Shown here in pieces: positions 8,894-18,828 of a DNA stretch of 64,000 bases. The notes below the pieces were generated by a model. The model was not told the origin of the DNA. It saw only the letters and a list, made by a program, of their open reading frames with translations, and searched no databases. A program made the translations under genes and the position numbers. The DNA comes from Bacteroidota bacterium (GTDB taxonomy: Bacteria > Bacteroidota > Bacteroidia > Cytophagales > Cyclobacteriaceae). The stretch is from contig JAFDYT010000006.1 in the NCBI GenBank assembly GCA_018266055.1, positions 248,001-312,000 of the forward strand. The letters run 5' to 3'. The first letter of the stretch is position 1, and each line of letters starts with the position of its first letter.

Positions 8894-10500
8894 GAAAATT
8901 TCTCTTCATACTCCCAGCATTACTTCTCTTTCAATGCGCCAGACAAACACAACCCAACGGCGGACCAAAAGATGTAGATCCTCCGCAGCTTCTAACTTCA
9001 AATCCCGAATACGGTCAGAAGAATTTTTCAGGAGAAACTATCGAACTCACATTTGACGAAGATATAAAGCTGAAAGACGCTAAAGAAGAAATTCTCATCA
9101 CACCATCGCCCGGACCTAAAACGAAATTCGTAGCTAAAAAGAAAAAAGTCATCATCACGCCAGAAAACAAATGGCTTGAAAACACAACCTACAGTATAGC
9201 CTTTAGAGAAGGAATTCAAGATCTCAACGAAAGCAATCCAGCAGAAGACCTACACCTCGCATTTAGCACCGGACCTGAAATTGATTCACTAGAAATCAAA
9301 GGTTCTATCTACGAAGCATTTCAGGAAAAAATTCCTGAAAAAATTACGATCGCTCTCTACCAACAAGACACTTTTGATATATTCAAACACAAGCCAGCGT
9401 ACTTTACTAAAGCAAACAAAAGAGGACAATTTTCCATTCCCAATCTCAAAGCAGGCGAATACAACATCTACGCCTTTGACGACAAGAACAAAAACCTGAA
9501 AGTCGACAGCCGTTCAGAAAGGTTCGGATTCTTATCAAAGAAAATCTCCTTACCAGAACAATCAGACTCAGTCAAAATCGAGATAATACATTTGGACAGC
9601 AGACCGCTAAAAGTAACAACCGTACGGAACAGTGCAACAATCTCCACGATCCGGTTTAACAAACCTGTAGACAGTCTTAAAATATTCCCTTCCCAAAAGC
9701 CTATCATCTATACATTTGGAGACACGAAAGCCGAAGTAATTCTGCACAAAGACTTCGACAAAAAAGACTCCATCCAACTAAGAGTATTCGGTCAGGATAG
9801 CTTGCAGCAAAAAGTAGATACCAGCGTCTACGTTAAGTATTCCGAGAATAAATCAATAGCCGAAAAATTTAAAGTCACAGATTGGAATGCTAAGATCGAT
9901 TTAGTAACAAATCGATTAATTGCAAAAACAAGCGTCAACAAACTGATCGCGTCAATAACCTACGACAGCATCTATATTCAAATCGACTCAAGCACATTCC
10001 AAGGAATTACAAGAAATGAAATTCTTGTAGATACAGTAAATCGCAAACTATCGATTAATGTAAAAATTAAAGAAGACCTAAAAACTAAAGTTCTTAACCC
10101 GGTACTAATCCTAGGAAAAGGCGCACTCGTCTCAATCGAAAATGACTCTTCCAAAGCACAAGACATTAAACTAAAAATACCAAAATCAGAGGAGGTGGGA
10201 ACACTATCGATCGAAGTAAACACGAAAGAACCTTACTTCGAAATTCAACTACTTACCGCAGACAACAAACTAACCCAATCAATCCGAAACACGAAGAAAT
10301 ATACATTCACAAACTTACTACCTGGAGAATACAAACTTTTAATAATAATCGATTCCAACAATAACAAGAAATGGGATCCAGGCAACTTCTTTAAAAGAAT
10401 TGAACCCGAAAAAACGCTCTTTTATAAAAGCATTGAAAACAAATTTAGTTTTCCAATCCGAGCAAACTGGGAAGTTGGTCCCTTGGTGATAACCTTCTGA
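8890..10500 (+). CDS. Ig-like domain lipoprotein
   Basis: 536 residues from GTG 8890. A short signal ending LLLFQ-C16 looks like a lipobox, so it is probably an outer-membrane or periplasmic lipoprotein. Residues about 30-125 form a bacterial Ig-like (Big_5/SbsA type) domain, PPQLLTSNPEYGQKNFSGET onward, typical of Bacteroidota Ig-like domain-containing proteins. Later segments (for example GEYNIYAFDDKNKN and GEYKLLIIIDSNNNKKWDPG) are carboxypeptidase-regulatory-like beta units. The job is unknown; a cell-envelope role is inferred. It ends the A- and C-rich plus-strand block: by hand count, 10261-10320 has 4 G and 16 C. Confidence 0.8.
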   Translation: MRKFLFILPALLLFQCARQTQPNGGPKDVDPPQLLTSNPEYGQKNFSGETIELTFDEDIKLKDAKEEILITPSPGPKTKFVAKKKKVIITPENKWLENTTYSIAFREGIQDLNESNPAEDLHLAFSTGPEIDSLEIKGSIYEAFQEKIPEKITIALYQQDTFDIFKHKPAYFTKANKRGQFSIPNLKAGEYNIYAFDDKNKNLKVDSRSERFGFLSKKISLPEQSDSVKIEIIHLDSRPLKVTTVRNSATISTIRFNKPVDSLKIFPSQKPIIYTFGDTKAEVILHKDFDKKDSIQLRVFGQDSLQQKVDTSVYVKYSENKSIAEKFKVTDWNAKIDLVTNRLIAKTSVNKLIASITYDSIYIQIDSSTFQGITRNEILVDTVNRKLSINVKIKEDLKTKVLNPVLILGKGALVSIENDSSKAQDIKLKIPKSEEVGTLSIEVNTKEPYFEIQLLTADNKLTQSIRNTKKYTFTNLLPGEYKLLIIIDSNNNKKWDPGNFFKRIEPEKTLFYKSIENKFSFPIRANWEVGPLVITF

Positions 10501-10699
10501 AAGAATGTTGATAACCAGTAGAAAGAGGTTAATTCTTATCTTATTGAGAAAACAACAACCAACTTTTAACTAAACGATTTCGTTACCCACAATGTGAAGT
10601 TTATTCCTAAAAGATCAACAATTCCACAAGAAAATGTGGATTCAGAAATAAAACGATAAATCTTTAGCTTTAAAGAAAATCTACCAACAATCAATAAAG
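10501..10699. other. Candidate chromosomal replication origin (oriC)
   Basis: This is the widest AT-rich non-coding gap in the left half. It has two words one mismatch from the DnaA box: TGTTGATAA (10506-10514, reverse of TTATCAACA) and TTACCCACA (10583-10591). A weaker word is TGTGGATTC (10635-10643). Across the gap plus-strand genes change from C>G to G>C: by hand count 9901-9960 is G8/C13 and 10261-10320 G4/C16, while 10861-10920 is G20/C12 and 11461-11520 G16/C9. Two parS-like sites lie 4.4 kb to the left beside mnmG. The call is inference; none of the boxes is perfect and dnaA is not adjacent. Confidence 0.5.
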
Positions 10700-12586
10700 G
10701 TGCAGAAACCCAAAACCATATTTCCACAAAAGCACATTACTGATTGTATTGAGATTTTAAGTTTTAAAAAATATATAAATACATTAGCCCTTCTTTTATT
10801 GTTAATAACCCGCACCGGGGCGCAAGATTTGCAGGAGATTCAAATAGCCAACGAATACAATGCGAAAGGAGAGAAGGCGAAGGCGCTGGAGGCGTATCAA
10901 TCGCTGATAAAAAACCCGCTCAACATTCAGGCGGTTCACGCTAACTATTTTGGTCTATTACTTGGGATGGCTAAATACAGTCAGGCCCAGGATTATCTTG
11001 AAAAATTAATACGTCGCGAAAATCGCCTGACCTATAAACTTGACCTCGGAATTCTTTTTATAAAATCGGGCGAAATACCAAAAGGCGAAAAACAATTCAA
11101 GTCCATATTCAAAGAAAATGCCGAAGATGTTTACAAGTTGAAATCGGCCGCCGATCACCTGGCCTCATATAATCTTTTGGAATATGCAACAGAAGCGCTA
11201 CTTCAGGCGCGAAACAGCACTTCGAATCCTTCTATTTTCGCGCTTGAGCTTGCCAACCTTTATCGCATGCAGGGAAAACGCGAGCAAATGGTCGGCGAGT
11301 ATCTTAACTACATAACCCAAACGCCGGCTAATTCGGCCTATGTAAAAAATATTCTGCAGGTACTGCTTACTAAGCCTGAAGAATTTAAAACGTTAGAAGA
11401 CGTGCTGTATCAAAAGGTTCAGCAGAATCAACAGTCAGAAGTTTATGCCGATTTACTGGTATGGGTAAATGTGCAGCAAAAAAATTTTTATGGAGCGTTT
11501 ATCCAGGCGCGAGCATACGACAAGCGATTCAAAAAAGAACAATCAAAGACTCTTGAAACCGGTCAGATTGCGTTGAGCAATCAGGACTTTGAAAATGCGA
11601 TCAAATGCTTTTCGTTTGTTATCAAGGAGTTTGCCAACACCGAAAACTACCTGCCCGCGCAACTCGCGTTAATAAAAGCACGCGAGGCAAAAGTGAAAAG
11701 GGCTTATCCTGTAAACCGTGATTCGGTTCGCTACCTCATCGGCGAGTACGAGCATTTTCATGTGCGCTATCCAAATCAAAACAGCGCTGACGAAGCGGAG
11801 CTGAGCGCGGCAATGCTTCATGCCTATTACCTGGGAGAGATGGACTCCGCGATCCTCGTCTTGAACCGGCTGATTGCCACACCAAAAATTTCCACTCAAA
11901 TTGCTGCCCAATCGAAAATCAGTCTCGGCGACATTTATTTGCTTAAAGGTGAGCCGTGGGAGTCGACTTTGCTGTATTCGCAGGTAGAAAAATCGCAGCA
12001 CGAGGCACCACTGGGTTACGAAGCCAAACTAAAAAATGCGAAGCTCTGGTATTTTAACGGAGACTTTAAACTGGCGCAAGAGCATCTTGATATTTTGAAA
12101 CAAGCTACTTCGCGCGAAATCGCGAATGATGCCATGGAGTTGAGTATGCGTATAAAAGAAAACACAACTTTCGACACTACAGGAACAGCCCTGAAGGAAT
12201 ATGCAGCGATTGAGTTGCTCATCTATCAAAATAAATTGGATGAGGCGCTCATCAAATTAGAAAATTTTGCATCCGCGAAAAACTCGCCCACCATCACCGA
12301 CGACGTATACTGGCTGGAGGCCAACCTGCTGATGAAAAAAGGAAAGTCGGAAGAGGCGCTTGAAAAACTTAAAAAAATTGTGAGTGAATATCCCGACGAT
12401 ATTTTGGCCGATGATGCGTATTTCCTAGAAGGCGATATTTATGAGCATCAGTTGAAAAATAAGGAAAAGGCCATGGAAATCTACCGCGAATTTTTGACCA
12501 AGTTTCCGGGAAGTGTATATGTGGCTGAGGCGCGAAAAAGATTCAGAACTTTGCGTGGCGATTTTTCTGACCAGCCAAATCAATGA
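10700..12586 (+). CDS. Tetratricopeptide-repeat protein, exported
   Basis: 628 residues from GTG 10700. The hydrophobic export signal sits at residues about 27-45 (KKYINTLALLLLLITRTGAQ), so the first 25 residues form an unusually long n-region. No in-frame ATG or TTG lies nearer, so either GTG is right or a rarer start is used. The mature part is helical repeats throughout; the clearest TPRs are near the C-terminus (KKGKSEEALEKLKKIVSEYP, then KNKEKAMEIYREFLTKFPGS). These resemble YbgF/BamD-type periplasmic repeats and suggest a protein-protein scaffold. Codon use is G-richer than the preceding genes. The stop overlaps the convergent membrane-protein gene by 7 bases. Confidence 0.8.
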   Translation: MQKPKTIFPQKHITDCIEILSFKKYINTLALLLLLITRTGAQDLQEIQIANEYNAKGEKAKALEAYQSLIKNPLNIQAVHANYFGLLLGMAKYSQAQDYLEKLIRRENRLTYKLDLGILFIKSGEIPKGEKQFKSIFKENAEDVYKLKSAADHLASYNLLEYATEALLQARNSTSNPSIFALELANLYRMQGKREQMVGEYLNYITQTPANSAYVKNILQVLLTKPEEFKTLEDVLYQKVQQNQQSEVYADLLVWVNVQQKNFYGAFIQARAYDKRFKKEQSKTLETGQIALSNQDFENAIKCFSFVIKEFANTENYLPAQLALIKAREAKVKRAYPVNRDSVRYLIGEYEHFHVRYPNQNSADEAELSAAMLHAYYLGEMDSAILVLNRLIATPKISTQIAAQSKISLGDIYLLKGEPWESTLLYSQVEKSQHEAPLGYEAKLKNAKLWYFNGDFKLAQEHLDILKQATSREIANDAMELSMRIKENTTFDTTGTALKEYAAIELLIYQNKLDEALIKLENFASAKNSPTITDDVYWLEANLLMKKGKSEEALEKLKKIVSEYPDDILADDAYFLEGDIYEHQLKNKEKAMEIYREFLTKFPGSVYVAEARKRFRTLRGDFSDQPNQ

Positions 12587-13191
12587 ATTAAAAAAGAAAT
12601 TATTCCTGTAGCAATCAATGTGCCTCCGGTGATAATTCCGGCGCTGTGCTCTAGCCGGTGCCAATTGAATTTGCTGGTACTTCGATAAGCAACATTGATC
12701 CAGACGACCATTCCCGCGAGCGTCACAAAAAAATAAATCGCGGATAAAATCACCGTCCACCAGACACTCTCACTACCGGAAGCCAGGAAATACGCTTCGA
12801 TCTCCAGACAGGGTGAAAAAAACATCGCGAGTGATAGACTGAAGATCATTTTCGACTTCGAATTCTGATGAGGTTGATCATCCACATGAAAATGCTTGTG
12901 CTTGTGATGCCGGTAAATAAAGACCAAGCCAATCAGGATTAATACCACCGGTGATATGTAGGGTGTAATCGATGCAAAATTTTGCGAAAGCTCCCAGCCG
13001 AAAAAAGCCAGACCCCACCCAATCAACAACGTGCTGGCTACGTGGCTTAGCCCCGAGATAATGGTGACATTCAAAATCTCGGAAAAACTCCACCCCTCCT
13101 TTCGGCCAATAGCAAGCACAGGCAGCCAATGACTAGGAATAATCGCGTGAAGCAAACTAAGCAGAAGACTTCCGGTGACGAGAGCGAACAT
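12580..13191 (-). CDS. Multi-pass membrane protein with His-rich loop, candidate metal exporter
   Basis: About 203 residues from ATG 13191; a TTG at 13230 would add 13 residues but abuts the upstream stop. I count about six membrane helices. The first carries SLLHAIIPSHWLPVLAIGRK, a pattern seen in uncharacterised relatives of nickel/cobalt and TauE-type exporters. Between helices is a His-rich loop, HHKHKHFHVDDQPHQ, resembling the metal-sensing loop of RcnA-type exporters. It is the last gene of the Czc-type operon (39 bases after the adaptor gene), which supports a metal-related role. Exact family is unresolved; the export function is inference. Confidence 0.6.
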   Translation of the reverse strand: MFALVTGSLLLSLLHAIIPSHWLPVLAIGRKEGWSFSEILNVTIISGLSHVASTLLIGWGLAFFGWELSQNFASITPYISPVVLILIGLVFIYRHHKHKHFHVDDQPHQNSKSKMIFSLSLAMFFSPCLEIEAYFLASGSESVWWTVILSAIYFFVTLAGMVVWINVAYRSTSKFNWHRLEHSAGIITGGTLIATGIISFLIH

Positions 13192-13230
13192 TAATGTAGT
13201 TTTCGGGGCGCAAATTAGGCATAAGCCCAA

Positions 13231-14370
13231 TTATTCTTCCACGTTCTTCAACACATTTAGAAGTTCAAATGATCCTGTGATGACAATTTTATTTTTCAGG
13301 CTTTCTACCGGCGTGTCGTTGAAAGAAACTTCGACATAACCGTCGTCGGTAGCACCGGGTTTTATTTCCAGAAGCTTGAACTCATGTTTGGCCTCGTTGG
13401 ATCCATAAAAAATAAACTTCTTTCCGTCAAAATTCACGATCGACGATACTGGAAGAGCCATCACAGTTTTGGCTCCGGTTTCAATCAATGCGCTGAAATA
13501 GGTGCCGGGAATAAGTGTGGCATCTTCTCCTTCAAAATGGCAATGCACGCGAACAGTTCGTTCGGCTGTAATTTCTTTGCCAATCAAAAATACTTTGGCC
13601 AGACGATCTCTTGTATCGTTGGACAATGTAATGTGTGCCAATTGCCCGACTTTCAATTTGGGGATATCCTTTTCGAAAACCTGCGCTTCGGCGTGTACGT
13701 GCTCGGTGTCCACAATTCGAAACATAATGTCTGTTGGATTTACGTGCATGCCGAGATTCACATTCACTTGCGATACAAAGCCGGAGATAGGTGAAAGAAT
13801 ACTGATCGTGCTTTTGATTTCGCCACCTTCAATTTCAGAAGGATTAATATTTACCAATTTCAACTTCGCCTTCAGCCCTTCTACTTTGGCCTTTGTTCCA
13901 AAATAATTGGACTTGGATTGTTGCAACGATTTCAACGCATTCACATTTTCTTTTGCCAGATCTACTTGCCGATTATACTCTTGCTCCAGAAACGAAAGCT
14001 GATTTTTGCTTTCGAGGTAATCCTGCTGCAACTGAATATAATCGGGGTGCTCCATGACAACTATTACCTGCCCTTTCTTTACGTGCATGCCTTGCAACAG
14101 TTCTGTTGATTTTACGAATCCACCCAGTGGCGCGGAGATCGATACGAGATTTTGAGGAGGTACATCGAGCATGCCGTTGGCTTTGATGTTGCCACTCACG
14201 CTCCGATTTTCAGGACTTCCCAATACTATCGTGATTGATTTGAATTGCTCATCACTAAGTGTTACTGTAGTCGGTGTACTTGTCGACTCGGTGATTGGCT
14301 CGTTCGTTTTCTCGCCAGAAGAGCAGGCAAAAAGTGAAAGAAGAGAGAGAAGAATTATTACCTTATTCAT
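13231..14370 (-). CDS. Efflux RND transporter periplasmic adaptor (CzcB/CusB-like)
   Basis: 379 residues. The signal ends in LLSLFA-C16, a lipobox, so the adaptor is lipid-anchored. It has the HlyD-type layout: barrel-sandwich halves (GGFVKSTELLQGMHVKKGQV and SPISGFVSQVNVNLGMHV), a coiled-coil hairpin between them (about 115-170), then beta-barrel and membrane-proximal domains. It links the inner-membrane RND pump to the TolC-like channel in a heavy-metal efflux complex. It follows the channel gene by 12 bases in a five-gene minus-strand operon. No Met-rich or His-rich metal-binding tail is visible, so the metal cannot be assigned from this subunit. Confidence 0.9.
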   Translation of the reverse strand: MNKVIILLSLLSLFACSSGEKTNEPITESTSTPTTVTLSDEQFKSITIVLGSPENRSVSGNIKANGMLDVPPQNLVSISAPLGGFVKSTELLQGMHVKKGQVIVVMEHPDYIQLQQDYLESKNQLSFLEQEYNRQVDLAKENVNALKSLQQSKSNYFGTKAKVEGLKAKLKLVNINPSEIEGGEIKSTISILSPISGFVSQVNVNLGMHVNPTDIMFRIVDTEHVHAEAQVFEKDIPKLKVGQLAHITLSNDTRDRLAKVFLIGKEITAERTVRVHCHFEGEDATLIPGTYFSALIETGAKTVMALPVSSIVNFDGKKFIFYGSNEAKHEFKLLEIKPGATDDGYVEVSFNDTPVESLKNKIVITGSFELLNVLKNVEE

Positions 14371-14382
14371 TGTAGTCTTATT

Positions 14383-15627
14383 TTAAAATTTGCCGGAAAG
14401 GAATTCTATTTTGAGAACGGATTGATTGTAATTGTTAAGTGCGAGGAGATAACTGCCCTTAATGCCCAACGAAATTTTTAATGATTGCAAGTATTCGATG
14501 TAGCCAATTTCGCCGGCGTGAAAAGCCTTTCGGGCTTGATGCAAAATCAAGTCGGCGTTTTTTAACGCACTACTTTCATAATACGCCAATGACGCTGAAT
14601 TTTTTTCAAGCTCACGCAGAGCTTGTTCATAATTTCCGTGAAGAAGAGTTTCAAATTGCTGTGCATTTTTGCGCATGGCATTTTCCTGAAAGCCTGCTGC
14701 TTTGGCCCGCGCCAGGTTCGGCCCGATCCAAACCGGAATAGCAAGCCCGAGCTGAAAGCCGGTAAACTGTTTGCTGCGCGGATAAAAAACATCAGCGCCG
14801 TTGATATTTTGAATTCCCGTAAGGCTCTGTGCGAACACACCAACCATTAGATCGGGCATCACTCGACTGCGCTCCACGCGCTTTAGTTGCTGACTGATTT
14901 TTACTTCTTGCTTTGCCAATAAGAGTGAAGGATTATTTCTCACGACTGACGAATCGAGGCCATCGACGAGAGATCGCTTTGAAAGAATGTCGGCGGCCGA
15001 AACGGGCTGATCACTTTTCAGCAAAGCCTGAAGCCGGGCTCCGGAAATCTGAATGTCTGCATTGTTTTGCTGTTGTTGATTCAAAATTTCCAATCGTTGG
15101 GTTTCGGCGGTAGTTTTTTCCAACAAATTACTTTCCCCTGTTTTGAACCGAACCGAAGACGCATTCGCGAAATCGCTGTACAAACTATCTTGTGAGATGA
15201 GCAATTTTTTCAACGCCTCCTGATAAAGCAAATGGTGGTAAATACTTTTCACTTCATACACCAGATTGTTTTGTTGAACCACCAGATTTTGTTGCGCGCC
15301 AATCACTTGCTCTGACCCAAGCTTTACCTGATTGACGAGTGTGGTAGGAAACGGAATACTTTGCTGAAGCGTAAGGTTGTTATCCTGATACAAGGAGTTG
15401 TATTGACCGTGCATCCACATCGCCGAGAGTTTGCCGATGTCGGTTCCCGTCTTCTTTACTTCTTTGAAATAATCAATTTGAAATTCCGCCGATTTTATTC
15501 CAAGATTATTTTTCAGCGCCGACTGAATCGCCTGATCGAGCGTGAGTCGCTGCGCCGTAACTAGGGAAGAAACCGAAAAAGAGACGAAGAAAAGAAAAGC
15601 CCGTTGAGAAATTAGTAACACATTCAT
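14383..15627 (-). CDS. TolC family outer-membrane channel (CzcC/CusC-like)
   Basis: 414 residues, typical for the TolC family of tripartite metal pumps. An N-terminal export signal (FLFFVSFSVSSLVTAQ) is followed by RLTLDQAIQSALKNNLGIKS, the usual first TolC repeat. Two long helical-hairpin repeats follow. It forms the outer-membrane exit duct for the neighbouring RND pump. Its ATG overlaps the RND gene stop by 4 bases (15624-15627), so translation is probably coupled. There is no N-terminal lipobox, unlike many Gram-negative CusC proteins. Confidence 0.9.
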   Translation of the reverse strand: MNVLLISQRAFLFFVSFSVSSLVTAQRLTLDQAIQSALKNNLGIKSAEFQIDYFKEVKKTGTDIGKLSAMWMHGQYNSLYQDNNLTLQQSIPFPTTLVNQVKLGSEQVIGAQQNLVVQQNNLVYEVKSIYHHLLYQEALKKLLISQDSLYSDFANASSVRFKTGESNLLEKTTAETQRLEILNQQQQNNADIQISGARLQALLKSDQPVSAADILSKRSLVDGLDSSVVRNNPSLLLAKQEVKISQQLKRVERSRVMPDLMVGVFAQSLTGIQNINGADVFYPRSKQFTGFQLGLAIPVWIGPNLARAKAAGFQENAMRKNAQQFETLLHGNYEQALRELEKNSASLAYYESSALKNADLILHQARKAFHAGEIGYIEYLQSLKISLGIKGSYLLALNNYNQSVLKIEFLSGKF

Positions 15628-18600
15628 AGCTCAGTGTTTTGAGATTTTTTTGATTTTTCGAAATACGTGTACAACACCGGCAACACGATCAGTGTAAGCA
15701 GTGTGGCTGAGATCAGACCACCAATCACCACGGTGGCCAGCGGGCGCTGCACCTCCGCGCCGGAGGTTTGCGATAAAGCCATCGGCAAAAAGCCGAGCGA
15801 GGCAACGGCGGCAGTCATCAGCACGGGACGAAGTCGTACTTCCGTTCCTTTCAGTACGATATCAAAAACATTCATCGACGTTTCTTCTTTGTGCAGCCGG
15901 TTGAATTCGGCTATCAGCACGATACCATTTAAAACAGCAACACCAAACAAAGCGATGAAACCCACGCCGGCAGAAATACTAAACGGCATGCCGCGCGCCC
16001 ACAAGGCGAGCACACCACCAATTGCTGAAAGTGGAATGGAAGAAAAAATAAGAAGGCTTTCGCTTAACGAACCAAATGTGAAATAGAGCAAAATGAAAAT
16101 GAGAAGAAGCACTACAGGCACTGTGATGGTGAGACGTTTTTTAGCTTCTTCCAGGTTTTTAAAAGCGCCGCCATATTTGATGTAATACCCCGGCTCCATT
16201 TTTAGTTTTCGTGTGAGCTTGTCGTTGAGTTCCTTTACAATACTCTCTACATCCCGACCACGAACGTTGAAGCCGATGGCAATTCTTCGTTTGGCATCGT
16301 CGCGCTGAATTTGATTAAGTCCTGATTGAAACTCAATATCAGCAAGCTGTTCCAACGGAATCTGACGACCTTGAGCTGTAGTGATAAAAAGCCCTTTGAT
16401 GTCGTCAATACTTTTCCGGTTTTGTTGATTCAAGCGCACCACCAGATCGAAGCGGCGTTCTTTTTCATAAATCATTCCAGCTGATTCACCGGCGAAACCG
16501 CTACGCAATACTTGATTCACTTCTTCAATGCTCAGGCCGAACATAGCCAGCTTACTCCTGTCAAAGCGCACAACAATTTGCGGAAGCCCACCCACCGGTT
16601 CGACATACACGTCCTGTGCGCCTTTTACAGAGTGAGCAATTTTACCAACTTGTTCGGCGTAAGCCACAAGCAAGTCGAGATCTTCTCCGCAGATTTTTAA
16701 CACCACATCCTGCCGTGCTCCAGTCATCAATTCGTTGAAACGCATTTGAATGGGCTGCTGAAAACCGTACAACACACCGGGCATAGATTCATTTAGCTTG
16801 GCAGACATTTTATCGGCGAGCTCTTCACGGTCATTGCCACTCACCCACTCGCTGCGGTCTTTCAACACAATGATCAAGTCGCCGTTTTCGATAGGCATCG
16901 GATCGGTCGGGATTTCGGATGTTCCGATTTTTCCAATCACTTCTTTTACTTCGGGAAAATTTTTCAACAACACCTTGGCGCTGCGCTGTGTGGTTTCCGT
17001 CATCTGGTGAAGCGAGCTTCCCGTAATGATTTTTGTTTCGACCGCAAAATCTCCTTCATCCAGTGTGGGAATAAATTCACCGCCAAGCTTTAAGAACAAG
17101 AGCAGGCTTAGCCCGAACATTACGGCGGAAGAGATTACAATAATTTTTCGATACTGCAGCGCCAGACCAATAATGGGTTTGTACAGCCGATGAATAAATT
17201 CAATCAGCTTATCAGAAATATTTTTTGTGTGAGTAGGCTTCTTGCTTAAGAACAAAGAAGAAATCATCGGCACATAGGTAAGCGACAAAAGCAACGCGCC
17301 AAGAATTGCGAATGCTACTGTCTGCGCCATAGGCCTGAACATTTTGCCTTCGATACCTACCAGCGTGAGAATAGGAAAATACACGATGAGGATAATGATC
17401 TGACCAAATGCGGCGGAGTTCATCATTTTTGAAGCGGATGCTTTTACCTGCTCATCCATTTCTCGCTGCGAAATTTTTTGCAATTGCCCAGACGCGGCAA
17501 GATGATGCAGTGTGGCTTCCACAATAATCACGGCACCATCCACAATCAATCCAAAGTCGATGGCGCCAAGGCTCATGAGATTTCCTGAAACGCCAAACAA
17601 ATTCATGAGGCTAATCGCGAAAAGCATGGATAACGGAATCACCGAAGCGACAACAAGCCCCGCTCGCAGATTGCCAAGCATTAACACCAAAACAAAAATG
17701 ACGATCAACGCACCTTCCGCCAGGTTTTTTGTGACGGTGTTGATAGCGTTATTGACCAACTTGGTGCGATCGAGGTAAGGTTCTATCACCACACCTTCGG
17801 GCAGCGTTTGTTTTATCTGTTCGATCCGCTCCTTCACGCGTTCAATTACCACCGAAGAGTTCGCTCCTTTTAGCATCAGCACAATGGCGCCTACTACTTC
17901 GCCCTGATCGTTGTAGGTCATCGCGCCGTAGCGTGTAGCATTTCCGAAACGCACCTGGGCCACATCGCGAACGAGAATAGGCAGTCCGTTGGAGTTGTTC
18001 CTCACCACTATTTTTTCGATGTCGTCTAGGTTTTGCGCAAGACCTTCGCTGCGGATAAAAAAGGTGTAAGGGTTTTGCTCAATGTAAGCGCCGCCGGTGT
18101 TCTGATTATTTTTTTGAAGAGCATTGAAAATTTCATTCATGCCAACATTCATGCTGTGCAGCTTGTCGGAGTTGACGGCGATTTCGTATTGCTTCAGTTT
18201 GCCTCCCCAACTGCTCACGTCAGCGACGCCGGTGGTTCCCAAGAGTTGACGCCGCACGATCCAATCCTGAATAGTGCGCAACTCCATCGCATCGTATTTG
18301 TCTTCGAAGCCCTTTGCCGGCCGGATGATGTACTGATAAATTTCGCTCAACCCGGTGGATACTGGCCCGAGTTCGGGTGTTCCGGAGCCAGCAGGAATTT
18401 GCGACTTGGCCACACTAAGCCGTTCGTTTACCTGTTGACGAGCCCAATACACATCGATGCCATCTTCAAAAACGATGGTCACCACCGACAGACCGAATCG
18501 CGAAAATGAGCGCATCTCGGTGATGCCAGGAATCGTGGCCATGGTTTGTTCCACAGGGAAGGTGACGAGGCGCTCTATTTCATTGGCGGCAAGCGATGGC

Positions 18601-18758
18601 GACACGGTGAGCACTTGCACCTGATTATTAGTGATGTCGGGCACGGCATCAATCGGCAGCTTCGATAGCGAGTATGAGCCCCAGACAATCAGCGCAAAAG
18701 TAAGAATCCCAATAACAATTTTGTTCCTTATCGAGAAGGAAATAATTCCATTAAGCAT
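15624..18758 (-). CDS. Heavy-metal efflux RND pump, CzcA family
   Basis: 1044 residues, full length. It is the proton-driven inner-membrane pump of the heavy-metal RND class, exporting cations through the periplasm. Twelve membrane helices with two large periplasmic loops are visible. The proton-relay helix (about residues 405-425) reads DFGLIVDGAVIIVEA, the CzcA/CnrA-type pattern with both Asp and the Glu. CusA-type Cu/Ag pumps have a different motif (GxxxDA...EN). Divalent cations such as Zn, Co, Cd or Ni are therefore more likely than copper. Terminal EA in place of the usual EN is a small departure. Confidence 0.92.
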   Translation of the reverse strand: MLNGIISFSIRNKIVIGILTFALIVWGSYSLSKLPIDAVPDITNNQVQVLTVSPSLAANEIERLVTFPVEQTMATIPGITEMRSFSRFGLSVVTIVFEDGIDVYWARQQVNERLSVAKSQIPAGSGTPELGPVSTGLSEIYQYIIRPAKGFEDKYDAMELRTIQDWIVRRQLLGTTGVADVSSWGGKLKQYEIAVNSDKLHSMNVGMNEIFNALQKNNQNTGGAYIEQNPYTFFIRSEGLAQNLDDIEKIVVRNNSNGLPILVRDVAQVRFGNATRYGAMTYNDQGEVVGAIVLMLKGANSSVVIERVKERIEQIKQTLPEGVVIEPYLDRTKLVNNAINTVTKNLAEGALIVIFVLVLMLGNLRAGLVVASVIPLSMLFAISLMNLFGVSGNLMSLGAIDFGLIVDGAVIIVEATLHHLAASGQLQKISQREMDEQVKASASKMMNSAAFGQIIILIVYFPILTLVGIEGKMFRPMAQTVAFAILGALLLSLTYVPMISSLFLSKKPTHTKNISDKLIEFIHRLYKPIIGLALQYRKIIVISSAVMFGLSLLLFLKLGGEFIPTLDEGDFAVETKIITGSSLHQMTETTQRSAKVLLKNFPEVKEVIGKIGTSEIPTDPMPIENGDLIIVLKDRSEWVSGNDREELADKMSAKLNESMPGVLYGFQQPIQMRFNELMTGARQDVVLKICGEDLDLLVAYAEQVGKIAHSVKGAQDVYVEPVGGLPQIVVRFDRSKLAMFGLSIEEVNQVLRSGFAGESAGMIYEKERRFDLVVRLNQQNRKSIDDIKGLFITTAQGRQIPLEQLADIEFQSGLNQIQRDDAKRRIAIGFNVRGRDVESIVKELNDKLTRKLKMEPGYYIKYGGAFKNLEEAKKRLTITVPVVLLLIFILLYFTFGSLSESLLIFSSIPLSAIGGVLALWARGMPFSISAGVGFIALFGVAVLNGIVLIAEFNRLHKEETSMNVFDIVLKGTEVRLRPVLMTAAVASLGFLPMALSQTSGAEVQRPLATVVIGGLISATLLTLIVLPVLYTYFEKSKKSQNTEL

Positions 18759-18828
18759 AAAGAATCGTAAAAAGTAAAAAAATGATTATTTGGCTGACGA
18801 AAATGTGCAGCCGAGAAAGACTAAAAAA

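Noticed and set aside
18033-18509. Plus-strand frame of 158 codons within the czcA-like gene
   Set aside because: It is a shadow of a highly conserved RND pump gene with no independent support.
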